From: Arthrospira sp. PCC 9108
GTDB lineage: Bacteria > Cyanobacteriota > Cyanobacteriia > Cyanobacteriales > Microcoleaceae
Assembly (NCBI GenBank): GCA_016745315.1
Contig: CP066886.1
Span: forward strand, 1,891,501 to 1,955,500
DNA: 64,000 nt
Direction of reading: 5' to 3'
Made by a program: the position numbers and the translations under genes. Below, piece by piece: positions 8,897-17,952 of the stretch. The notes under the pieces are model-generated. The model was not told the origin of the DNA. It worked only from the letters and a program-made list of their open reading frames with translations, and made no database searches. Position 1 is the stretch's first letter, and each line of letters starts with the position of its first letter.

Positions 8897-10051
8897 ATGA
8901 CTAAACGTAAGCGTATCGGGATTTTGACCAGTGGAGGAGACTGTCCCGGTCTGAATGCAGTAATTCGCGCTGTCGTGAATTATGCTACTTGTGAATATAA
9001 TTGGGAAGTACGGGGCATTCCCTATGCCACCCAGGGCCTAATTGAGCGTAAAAGTGTTGTGTTGAACCGCTATGGATTAGAACGCCATGGGATTGACCCG
9101 TTACTGAGTATGGGTGGGACTATTCTGGGGTCCATTAATAAGGGAGATACCGAGGCTCAAGCTGATGAGGTAATTTCTGGCTACCATGACTTGGAATTGG
9201 ATGCTCTGATCGCTATTGGTGGAGACGGTAGCCTTGCCATTTTGCACAAATTGGCGAAAAAGGGCAATATGAACCTGGTAGGGGTTCCCAAGACTATTGA
9301 TAATGATGTCGCTTGTACGGAACTCTCGGTGGGTTTTAATTCCGCTGTGAGTACAATTTTAGATTCCCTCGATCGCCTTAGCTGTACGGCTGCGAGCCAT
9401 GATCGGGTGATGGTTGTCGAAGTTATGGGTCGCACCACCGGACACTTAGCTCTACATTCTGGAATTGTTGGCGGCGCAGATGCTATCTTGATTCCAGAAA
9501 TTCGCTATTCTGTCTCTGGTTTGTGTAAACGCATACAGCAGTTACGTAATTTATGGGAGCGCAAATTTGCGATCGTCGTCGTCGCTGAAGGTGCTAAAAC
9601 TACCAGCGGAGAGTCCCGGTCTTATAAAGATGCTTTGGGAGAAGTACGATTACGCGGTATAGGTGAATATGTGGCTACGGAAATCGAAACCACACTGGGG
9701 GTAGAATCGCGAGCTACAGTCCTTGGTCACGTCCAGCGCGGTGGTGCGCCTTCCGCTCAAGATCGCTTGCTGGCTACGGCTTTTGGTAAAACTGCTGTTG
9801 ATGTGATTGCCGCTGAAAACTATGGCAAAATGGTGGCTTGGAGTAACCACCAAGTTGTCACCGTCTCCCTCGAAAAGGTATTTCAGAATAGCCCCCGCCT
9901 ACTTGACCCTAATGGATTTTGGATAGAAACAGCCAGGGCTCTTGGTGTCTATCTGGGAGAAGAATCAGAAATACACAGTACCTGTTCCACCAGCCAAAAT
10001 GGTCATCAGGATAATGTCAATATTGAAACCCCAGAAACTATACTGAACTGA
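8897..10051 (+). CDS. pfkA: 6-phosphofructokinase
   Basis: 384 aa from ATG 8897, behind GGAGG. N-terminal GILTSGGDCPGLNAVIRAVV binds the nucleotide; IGGDGS and PKTIDND line the active site; GRTTGHLA and HVQRGGAPSAQDR are fructose-6-phosphate contacts. It phosphorylates fructose-6-phosphate at C1 in glycolysis. GGDGS has the Gly typical of ATP enzymes, whereas Lys in PKTIDND is more common in the diphosphate-linked group, so the phosphoryl donor is uncertain from sequence. It ends 11 bp before the stop of the convergent cNMP-binding gene. Confidence 0.92.
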   Translation: MTKRKRIGILTSGGDCPGLNAVIRAVVNYATCEYNWEVRGIPYATQGLIERKSVVLNRYGLERHGIDPLLSMGGTILGSINKGDTEAQADEVISGYHDLELDALIAIGGDGSLAILHKLAKKGNMNLVGVPKTIDNDVACTELSVGFNSAVSTILDSLDRLSCTAASHDRVMVVEVMGRTTGHLALHSGIVGGADAILIPEIRYSVSGLCKRIQQLRNLWERKFAIVVVAEGAKTTSGESRSYKDALGEVRLRGIGEYVATEIETTLGVESRATVLGHVQRGGAPSAQDRLLATAFGKTAVDVIAAENYGKMVAWSNHQVVTVSLEKVFQNSPRLLDPNGFWIETARALGVYLGEESEIHSTCSTSQNGHQDNVNIETPETILN

Positions 10052-10062
10052 TATCTGAGAAA

Positions 10063-10458
10063 TTAAAGCGATCGCTTTAAATTACGGAGGCGATTCGAGA
10101 AACTTCTCATTACCAGTAAAGCAAATAGGGGGGTCTGTTGAATGGCGAATAAAAATCGCCGTTCATCCATTGTTGCCAGTTTACAGCCAGTTTTGGCTAT
10201 GGCTGTAGAGGCGCGAGTTTTCTCTGGATGAACTAGGGCTCCTTCCCCAAACACATCCCCCTTTTTCAGGGTTTCAATTACTTTTCCCTTCACCACAAAA
10301 TCTACTTCCCCCTCAAGAATACCGTACATTAAATCGCCGGGTTCTCCTTCTTCAAAAATTACCTCTCCGGCCGATAAAATCTGCTCCGGTAGGTTTTCAA
10401 AAATTTGGACAGTTTGTGCAGGTTCTAACATAGCTAATGGATAATTGAAAATTGACAA
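10063..10458 (-). CDS. single-domain cyclic-nucleotide-binding protein
   Basis: 131 aa (122 aa if ATG 10431 is used; nothing decides). The cNMP-binding beta-barrel fills the protein: AGEVIFEEGEPGDLMYGIL, KKGDVFGEGALVHPEKTRAST with the phosphate-binding cassette (FGEGAL...RAST), then FALLVMRSFSNRLR. There is no DNA-binding or enzymatic domain, so it is probably a stand-alone sensor or a partner of another protein; ligand and target are unknown. Convergent with pfkA. Confidence 0.75.
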   Translation of the reverse strand: MSIFNYPLAMLEPAQTVQIFENLPEQILSAGEVIFEEGEPGDLMYGILEGEVDFVVKGKVIETLKKGDVFGEGALVHPEKTRASTAIAKTGCKLATMDERRFLFAIQQTPLFALLVMRSFSNRLRNLKRSL

Positions 10459-10488
10459 TGGACAATGAGAAACAGGTAATAAAACTCC

Positions 10489-10671
10489 CTATCTTACTCC
10501 CTCTCCTTCTGGGAGAGGGCTGGAGACAGGGGGAGTAGTCCGACCATCCTTATTGTCATCTAAATCCTGAGAAACAGCATCGGTTCCAGCCCATTCTTTA
10601 CGGGTGATAAATCCATCTCCATCGGGGTCAAAAACAGGTCATAACTCTTAATCCGCATGGGTTAAAGTTTC
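10489..10671 (-). pseudogene. decayed EF-hand extension of transaldolase
   Basis: Directly after the tal stop the same frame continues ETLTHAD-stop-EL-stop-PVFDPDGDGFITRKEW and then DLDDNKDGRTT before entering a palindromic repeat (10501-10535). DPDGDGFITRKEW is a textbook EF-hand loop. Cyanobacterial transaldolases often carry such a C-terminal calcium-binding tail. Here TAG (10672), TAA (10648) and TGA (10639) separate it from the enzyme, and the second loop runs into the repeat, so it is a remnant. Confidence 0.75.
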
Positions 10672-11658
10672 CTAACTTTCGAGGATAGTTAATCGTTCGG
10701 CGAGTAGGTATTCCAAGGATTCTAAAGCCTTAGAAAACCCCTTGATTCCTTCCTCTAATTTGTCGAAAGCCATCGAATCTTCCTTGTGCATTTTAGCAAA
10801 GGTTGACCCATCCATTGAGATTTTTTCTATGTCCGATGATTTAGCTAATTCGGGGTCGAGTTTGCGGGGTAAATCTCCCGTTTTAGTATCAAGTTCTTCA
10901 AGAAGACTCGGAGAAATTGTGAGTAAATCACAGCCAGCCAGTTCAGTGATTTCGCCAATATTACGGAAACTCGCTCCCATCACTTCCGTGGGATAGCCGA
11001 ATTTTTTGTAGTAGTTATAAATTTGGGTAACAGATTGCACCCCAGGGTCTTCATGAGGGGCATAATTTTCCCGTCCGGTCTTCTTTTTATACCAGTCTAA
11101 AATCCGACCGACAAAGGGGGAAATTAGCGTCACTCCAGCTTCAGCACAGGCGACGGCTTGATGAAATCCAAATAATAGGGTAAGATTACAGTGGATCCCT
11201 TCTTTTTCTAAGATTTCGGCGGTGCGAATTCCCTCCCAGGTCGAAGCAATTTTAATCAAAATGCGATCACGTGAAACACCGTGGGATTCATATTCAGAAA
11301 TCAGATAACGAGCTTTAGCGATCGTGCCTTCAGTATCATAAGATAAACGAGCATCAACTTCTGTCGAGACGCGACCCGGAATAATTTCCAGAATTTGTAA
11401 CCCAAAAGCCACGGCTAAACGGTCCGTGGCTCGGGTAGCTACATCTTTCGGAGTCGCTTCGGTTCCTAGTTCAGCGCGAGCTTGTTTCAGGGTATCATCA
11501 ACAATACCTTGATATTCTGGCATCCCTGCTGCTGCTGTAATCAAAGATGGGTTAGTAGTGGCATCTTGGGGGGTAAAGTTGTGAATAGCTTTGATATCCC
11601 CAGTATCAGCAACAACAATAGTAAAATCTCGCAGTTGTTTTAACAAAGTGTTGGACAT
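10672..11658 (-). CDS. tal: transaldolase
   Basis: 328 aa, TalB type. Motifs are DATTNPSL near residue 33, the Schiff-base Lys in RILIKIASTWEG, CNLTLLFG and SPFVGRILDW. It transfers a dihydroxyacetone unit between sedoheptulose-7-phosphate and glyceraldehyde-3-phosphate in the oxidative pentose phosphate pathway. The catalytic barrel is complete. What is missing is the EF-hand tail common in cyanobacterial homologues, whose in-frame remnant follows the stop. Confidence 0.93.
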   Translation of the reverse strand: MSNTLLKQLRDFTIVVADTGDIKAIHNFTPQDATTNPSLITAAAGMPEYQGIVDDTLKQARAELGTEATPKDVATRATDRLAVAFGLQILEIIPGRVSTEVDARLSYDTEGTIAKARYLISEYESHGVSRDRILIKIASTWEGIRTAEILEKEGIHCNLTLLFGFHQAVACAEAGVTLISPFVGRILDWYKKKTGRENYAPHEDPGVQSVTQIYNYYKKFGYPTEVMGASFRNIGEITELAGCDLLTISPSLLEELDTKTGDLPRKLDPELAKSSDIEKISMDGSTFAKMHKEDSMAFDKLEEGIKGFSKALESLEYLLAERLTILES

Positions 11659-11813
11659 TTTTAGCTCCTAGTTTCATCCATTATAGCAATCAGCCATGAT
11701 TGATAACTGTTCATGGCTGCTCATCCCCTGGTCAAGTGAGTTGGCCTTCTAGCTACTACCCTGATGAATAGCCCCTCAAACATCCATTGACTACTGAACA
11801 TGATTCACTATTT

Positions 11814-12016
11814 ATTAGGGGTCGAAAATAGAGTCACCTCTATCTCCTCCCATTCAGAACCGTGCGTGAAAGTTTCCCTTCACACGGCTCCTGGTTTGAT
11901 TGCTCCCTTGTGAAGGATACAGCGTTAGCGTTATCAAGTGCCGTCTTATCATCGCGGGTGTGGCGGTGTAATAGCTGAAGATTCTTGTATTCATCCTTTC
12001 CGCCGAGGCTTCGAGG
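11814..12016 (-). mobile_element. group II intron 3'-end remnant
   Basis: Minus strand: the end of the HNH endonuclease (RSLGGKDEYKNLQLLHRHTRDDKTAL), then domain V (GAGCCGTGTGAAGGG...CACGGTT) and the end CGACCCCTAAT at 11814. An IS630 element interrupts it at 12017 and the rest of the intron is missing on the far side. Confidence 0.8.
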
Positions 12017-12976
12017 TATAGCACAAGACAGAACAGTTAGGACGTATAATGGCAAGGATATCTACATAAGACCCAAAAAGCCAGCCCCCTACAGTTACAA
12101 CCTTAGACAAAAAGTTATTAATGCAATTGAACTAGACGGTATACCCAAAACCGAAGCCAGTCAAGTTTTCCATGTCAGCCGGAACACTATCAATCTCTGA
12201 CTGCAAAGAAAAGCACAGACCGGAGACTTCCTCCCTAAACCTAATCACCGACCTGGCAATAACCACAAAATTACCGACTGGCAAAAATTCAAGGCTTTTG
12301 CCCAAGAGCATGGCGACAAAACCTCTGCTCAAATGGCTCAACTTTGGGATGACGACATCTCTCCTCGCACCATATCCAGAGCCTTGAAGAAAATTGGCTT
12401 CACCAGAAAAAAAACTTACGGCTACCAAGAACGTGATCAGCAACAGCGAGAGGCGTTTATTGCTCAGATTCAACATATGGAGCCGGAAGGGTTGGTTTAC
12501 CTCGATGAAACTGGCATGAATAGTCAAGACTCGGATTATCCTTATGGTTACTGCCAGGAAGGACAACGCTTCGATGCCCTCAAATCCGGGAAGAGGCAGG
12601 ACAGGGTGAGCTATATGGCCGCATGGTGTTATCAACAACTCTTAACTCCCTTTACCTTTGAGGGTTGTTGTAATCGGACAGTGTTTGAGTTGTGGTTGGA
12701 GTTTATCTTAATTCCAACATTGAAGCCAGGTCAGACTCTAGTATTGGACAATGCAACGTTTCATAAAGGGGGCGGCAGGCTGAACTGGTGGAGGCAGCTC
12801 AATGCCGTTTACTCTATCTTCCGCCTTATTCGCCAGACCTCAACAAGATAGAGAAATGTTGGTCGTGGTTGAAAGCCCGCATTCGCCATTGCACGTGAGC
12901 AGTTTGATTCTCTCGATGATGCCATGGATTCTGTTCTCAAGGCTGCGTCCTAACCGTATTGACTAGTGCTATATAT
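12017..12976 (+). mobile_element. IS630-family element, degenerate copy
   Basis: The left end TATAGCACAAGACAGAACAG matches the end of the copy at 20079-21064. The right end GACTAGTGCTATA stops earlier than in that copy. It lies between a minus-strand intron 3' remnant and the ATG of the intron-3 RT gene, so it seems to have replaced the 5' part of that intron. Confidence 0.75.
12078..12951 (+). pseudogene. IS630 transposase, broken
   Basis: Nearly identical to the transposase at 20182-21003 but damaged at several points: the start ATG is AAG, a Trp codon after RNTINL is TGA (12198-12200), one base is lost after HKGG near 12775, and the shared frameshift before EQFDSLDDAMD is present. HTH N-terminus and the first two catalytic Asp (YLDETGMN, LVLDNATFH) remain. 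Confidence 0.85.
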
Positions 12977-13706
12977 ATGGCGATAGGTGCGAGACGTTCA
13001 GGCATGAAATAAGGTTGAAATACCTGAAATAACCGCCTGGTGGGGACTTCAACCCCTTGGTTGAATATAAGGAGATCTCTCCTGACCATCCTCATAACTG
13101 TTTATATGTCCCAACGATTAGTATCCCACGATACAAATCAAGGCAGGGAACCCAAGGTCAAAACAAACTAACCCATACAAATTCCTTATAGAAATCATAG
13201 AAATAGATAAGTAGAAGTTAGAGATTCAGGGTAACGGCGATAGCCACCCCCAGTTTTGGGAATCACAACCCCAGGATTGAAGCGGGGAACGGAAGGCTCC
13301 AAGGTAGAACCTAATACCAGAATCGAGACCACTGCCAACCATCCATGATTAGGGAAACCGAATGTCCGGCTTGAACCACCGTAATAGATAAGTAGCGAAA
13401 TAGGTTGATACGCTGCGCTCAAAAGAGTAAAGGGAAAAGTAGGGTTCTCTATGCAACACCTACACAGACCTTTAAAAGTACCTCGGTGGAGAGAACAAAT
13501 CTAAAGATGGAATGCCCGTATAAACGGAACGTTTTAAGTCCTCCTAGACTCTGATTATCTGGTCGAGAAAGTCAGTAGGGATAAGTGTAACCACAAGTCT
13601 TAGAGGATGTGAGATGTGACCAAAAGCCAACGCCCTGCTGTAATGGTAGGGATATGCTAACAGGTCACGGTTTGATTGTAAGGAATGGAGTCTAGTAGGT
13701 GTACAA

Positions 13707-15540
13707 ATGGCGATAGCGAGTTTAAAGAGAGGATTTGGCAAACCCAGACCAATCAAGACTACGACCAACGCATGGAAGGCAATCCCATGGACTAAGGTTC
13801 AACGGAAAGTATTCAAGCTCCAAAAGAGTATATTCCAAGCAGCTAAATCGGGACAGGATGCAAAGGTTAGAAGGTTGCAACGTCTACTGGTGAAATCATA
13901 TTACGCCCGGCTCTTAGCAGTGCGGCTGTAGGGGCGGGTTCCACGGTCAGTCATGCTTCCCAACAGTCAGCTTAATAAACCCGCCCCCCAAGCGGGTCAA
14001 GGCAAGAAGACAGCCGGTGTTGATGGAGCAAGAGTAATCTCTCCAAGACAAAGGTTTGAACTGGTCAAGAACATTAAGGGAAACCTCAAAGCAAAACCAC
14101 TGCGAAGGGTGTGGATTCCAAAACCTGGTAGGGATGAAAAAAGCTGGAATAGGAATACCCACAATCCAAGATAGAGCTAGGCAAGCCTTGGTTAAGTCGG
14201 CTCTCGAACCTGAATGGGAATCGAGATTTGAAAGCACAAGCTACGGGTTCCGTCCCGGACGGTTTGCCCACGACGCAATATCCAGAATATACCAAAGTAT
14301 AAACAAAGGAGGATACTACATACTGGATGCGGACATAGCAAAATGTTTTGACCGAATAAACCATGATTACCTACTGTCCAAAATTCATTGCTCAAGCAGC
14401 CTAAAAAGAGACCTGAAACAATGGCTTAAAGCAGGTGTGCTAGACAACGGTGTATTCGAGAATACAGAAACAGGGACACCTCAAGGAGGGGTAATAAGTC
14501 CAATACTCGCCAACATCGCACTGTTGGGTATGATTAGGTTAATTGAAAAACTGTATCCTAGGAAATCAAACTATCGCCCTTTTGCGAGAGTCATAAGATA
14601 CGCCGATGATTTTGTGGTCATCTCAGAAGACCTAGGAATCATTGAACAGTGCCAAACTGCAATCACCGAATGGCTTAAACCTGTAGGCTTATAAATAAAA
14701 CCTGAAAAAACTCGAATCTGTCACACGCTCAAACCTATTGAGTATGATGATAAAACAGAGAAACCAGGGTTCGACTTTCTAGGATTCAATATCAGGCAAT
14801 ACCCAGTAGGAAAATACAAGTCTGGAAAAACAGGGTGACCCACAAGCCGATTAATCGGACATAAAACCCTCATAAAACCCAGCCAAAAAGCAGTTAAAGC
14901 CCACACAGAAGTGATTAAAGGTGTAATAGAACAACATAAAACAGCACCTCAGTCAGCCCTGATTAGTAAACTAAACCCGATTATTCGGGGATGGTCAAAC
15001 TATTATTCAGCGGTAGTCTCAGCAGAGACCTTCACTAAACTAGACAATATAATCTGGCAAATGTTACGGGCATGGACAGTATCAAGATGCGGAGAGGCAA
15101 GCCATGATAAGCTTAGAAACTATTTCAGAAATGGAACGGTTAAACTTAGCAATGGGAAAGAAAGACATGAATCTTGGTTATTCAAGACCAATGATGGATT
15201 CCAACTATGGAAACATAACTGGACTCCGATTGTCAGACACACCCTAATACGCCCCGACGCAACACCATATGACGGAAATTGGACTTATTGGGCAACCAGG
15301 AAAGGACAAGCAATCGACACGCCAATTAGGGTAGCAAAATTACTCAAAAAGCAAAAAGGTAGATGTACCTGGTGTGGGCAATACTTTACCCCATCAGAAT
15401 TAGTTGAGGTAGACCACATTGTACCTAGAAGTCAAGGCGGAAAGGATGAATACAAAAATCTTCAACTGCTACATCGCCACACCCGCGATGATAAGACGGC
15501 GCTCGATAATGCCAACGCTGTGTCCATAACAATGGAATAG
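13707..15540 (+). pseudogene. RT/maturase of the nested intron, broken
   Basis: Same protein as at 2615-4380 but with a stop-bearing miniature repeat inserted after LLAVR (about 13927-13998), an extra A in GATGAAAAAAGC (about 14135), GAA to TAA after LKPVGL (14692), and TGA after SGKTG (14836). RT motifs TPQGGVISPILANI and YADD and the HNH motif VDHIVPRSQGGK are still readable. The intron would need a maturase from elsewhere to splice. Confidence 0.88.
13927..13998. repeat. miniature palindromic repeat inserted in an intron RT gene
   Basis: GGGGCGGGTT...AATAAACCCGCCCC forms the same stem as the unit of the array at 52677-54540. An equal copy sits at the same place in the neighbouring intron (15837-15908), so the insertion predates the separation of these two introns. 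Confidence 0.75.
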
Positions 15541-15836
15541 TCAGACTAGGAGCCGTATGAGGTGAAAGTCTCATGTACGGTTCTGAATGGGAGGGGATGG
15601 AGGTGACTCCATTCTCGACCCCTAATCGAGTTTAAAGAAAGGGTTTGGGAAACCAAAACCAATCAAGACTACGAACAACGCATGGAAAGTAATCCCATGG
15701 ACTAAGGTTCAACGGAAAGTTTTCAAGCTCCAAAAGAGTATATTTCAAGCAGCTAAATCGGGACAGGATGCAAAGGCTAGAAGGTGGCAACGTCTATTGG
15801 TGAAATCATATTATGCCCGACTCTTAGCAGTACGGC

Positions 15837-15908
15837 TGTAGGGGCGGGTTCCACGGTCAGCCATGCTTCCCAACAGTCAGCTTAATAAACCCGCCCCCCA
15901 AGCGGGTC
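15837..15908. repeat. miniature palindromic repeat, second copy
   Basis: Same insertion, same site and nearly the same sequence as 13927-13998, in the RT gene of the third intron. Confidence 0.75.
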
Positions 15909-17812
15909 AAGGCAAGAAAACGGCTGGAGTCGATGGAGTAAGAGTCATCTCTCCAAGGCCAAGGTTTGAGCTTGTTGAGAGCATTAAGGGAAACCTCAAA
16001 ACAAAACCACTGCGACGGGTGTGGATACCAAAACCTGGAAGGGATGAAAAAAGCTGGAATAGGAATACCCACAATCCAAGATAGAGCAAGGCAAGCCTTG
16101 GTTAAGTCGGCTCTCGAACCTGAATGGGAATCGAGATTTGAAAGCACAAGCTATGGGTTCCGTCCAGGACGGTCAGCCCAAGATGCAATATCCAGAATCT
16201 ACCAAAGTATAAACAAAGGAGGTTATTATATACTGGATGCGGACATAGCTAAATGCTCTTACCGTGAACCATGATTACCTACTGTCCAAAATTCATTGTC
16301 CAAGCAACCTAAAGAAAGACCTGAAACAATGGCTCAAAGCTGGGGTGCTAGACAACGGTGTATTTGAGGATACAGAATCAGGGACACCTCAAGGAGGGGT
16401 AATAAGTCCAATACTCGCCAACATCGCACTGTTGGGCATGGTTAGGCTCATAAAAACAATGTATCCCAAGAAAGCAAACAGAGCACAAGCTACTGTTATA
16501 AGATACGCTGATGACTTTGTTGTGATATCCCCATCACTAGAAATCATTGAACAGTGCAAAACTGCTATTTCCGAGTGGCTAAAACCTGTAGGACTAGAAA
16601 TTAAACCTGAAAAAACTCGAATTTGCCACACACTCAATCCCATTGAGTACAACGGCAAGACTGAGGAACCTGGGTTTGATTTTTTAGGATTCAATGTTAG
16701 GCAATATCCGGTAGGAAAATATAAATCTGGGAAAAGTCAAAAAAGGTTCAAAACCCACATCAAACCCAGCAATAAAGCAGTTAAAGCTCATACAGAAGTA
16801 ATTAAGGGTGTAATAAAACAACATAAAACAGCACCCCAATCAGCTCTGATAAGCAAACTAAACCCAAGTATAAAGGGATGGTCAAACTACTACTCAGGGG
16901 TAGTCTCATCTGAGACCTTCAATAAACTGGATAACATAGTCTGGTTAATGTTACGGGCATGGACAGTATCAAGATGCAGAAAGGCAAACTACGAGAAGCT
17001 AGGAAACTACTTCCAACAAGGAACGGTTAAACTTAGCAATGGGAAAGAAAGACATGAATCTTGGTTATTCAAGACTAAAGATGGATTTCAACTATGGAAA
17101 CATAATTGGACTCCGATTGTCAGACATACCACAATACGCCCTGATGCAACACCATACGACGGAAACTGGACTTACTGGGCAACCAGAAAAGGACAAGCAA
17201 TCGACACGCCAATTAGGATAGCAAAACTACTCAAAAAGCAAAAAGGCAAGTGTACCTGGTGTGGGCAATACTTTACCCCATCAGACCTAATTGAAGTAGA
17301 CTACATTGTACCTCGAAGCCTCGCTGGAAAGGATGAATACAAAAATCTTCAGCTATTACACCGCCACACCCGCGACGATAAGACGGCACTTGACAAGGCC
17401 AACGCTGTGTCCTTAACAATGGAGCAGTCAAACTAGGAGCCGTGTGAAGGGAAACTTTCACGCACGGTTCTGAATGGGAGGGGATGGAGGCGACTCCATT
17501 CTCGACCCCTAATCGGGGACTTGAACAGGTTTTCGCCAAAATGAGAATTGCTGCGGGGCTTGTATCCCATTAGCTTTGGTCAAAAGTAGGGTAAACTTAA
17601 ATATTGTGATACTCCAGCGCTCCAGATAGCCCATCCCATTGTGATCGGGTCAGATGAATTGGTGCGGTGTGTGCTACCATGTTCAAGCGTAATTATAACC
17701 AGCGGGGACTGCTATCGTCACATTTGGAGAAAATATTGGATAGTGGGGCTAGGCGGAATACTCACTCTAAAAGGCTCAAACCCGATAAGCGGTGGTAATA
17801 CACGAGCTTGTG

Positions 17813-17862
17813 GGAGAAGCCCGCACCATAATCTGGCATCAGTGTCGGGAGTACCTCACTAA
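17813..17862 (+). mobile_element. right-end remnant of an IS200/IS605-type element
   Basis: GAAGCCCGCACC...GTGTCGGGAGTACCTCAC matches the hairpin-plus-cleavage-site layout of cyanobacterial IS605 right ends (CCCGCACC pairs with GGTGTCGGG-like sequence). No tnpA or tnpB is beside it. Otherwise 17514-17952, the region before hmpF, shows no gene. Confidence 0.45.
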
Positions 17863-17952
17863 AGGTCAGTCAACAACCCACTGTTAAGATCGAAAACCAG
17901 AATATGATTAAACCTAGGAATAAAGCTTAAACAGCATCAGAGGATAATCACC

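Larger units (their letters stand above)
12987..15626 (+). mobile_element. group II intron nested inside another intron's RT gene
   Basis: It starts GTGCGAGACG at 12987 and ends CGACCCCTAAT at 15626 (2640 bp). Flanks ATGGCGATAG and CGAGTTTAAAG rejoin to an RT gene start. Domain V is at about 15549-15585 (GAGCCGTATGAGG...TACGGTTC). The ribozyme matches the intron at 2518-5098. Its own RT gene begins with nearly the same ATGGCGATAGCGAGTTTAAA at 13707, so the target is an intron-internal sequence. Confidence 0.9.
12977..17513 (+). pseudogene. third group II intron, 5' truncated and split by a nested intron
   Basis: ATG-GCG-ATA-G at 12977-12986 joins to CG-AGT-TTA at 15627 to read MAIASLKKGFGK, the normal start of the RT protein, so the 12987-15626 intron inserted after codon 3 of this RT gene. 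The RT frame is broken by a miniature-repeat insertion (about 15837-15908), an extra A in GATGAAAAAAGC (about 16045) and a small loss near 16257 (AKC-SYREP in place of AKCFDRINHD). From 16264 it is clean: TPQGGVISPILANI, YADD, HNH motif, stop 17436. Domain V and the 3' end (CGACCCCTAAT, 17513) follow. Confidence 0.85.
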
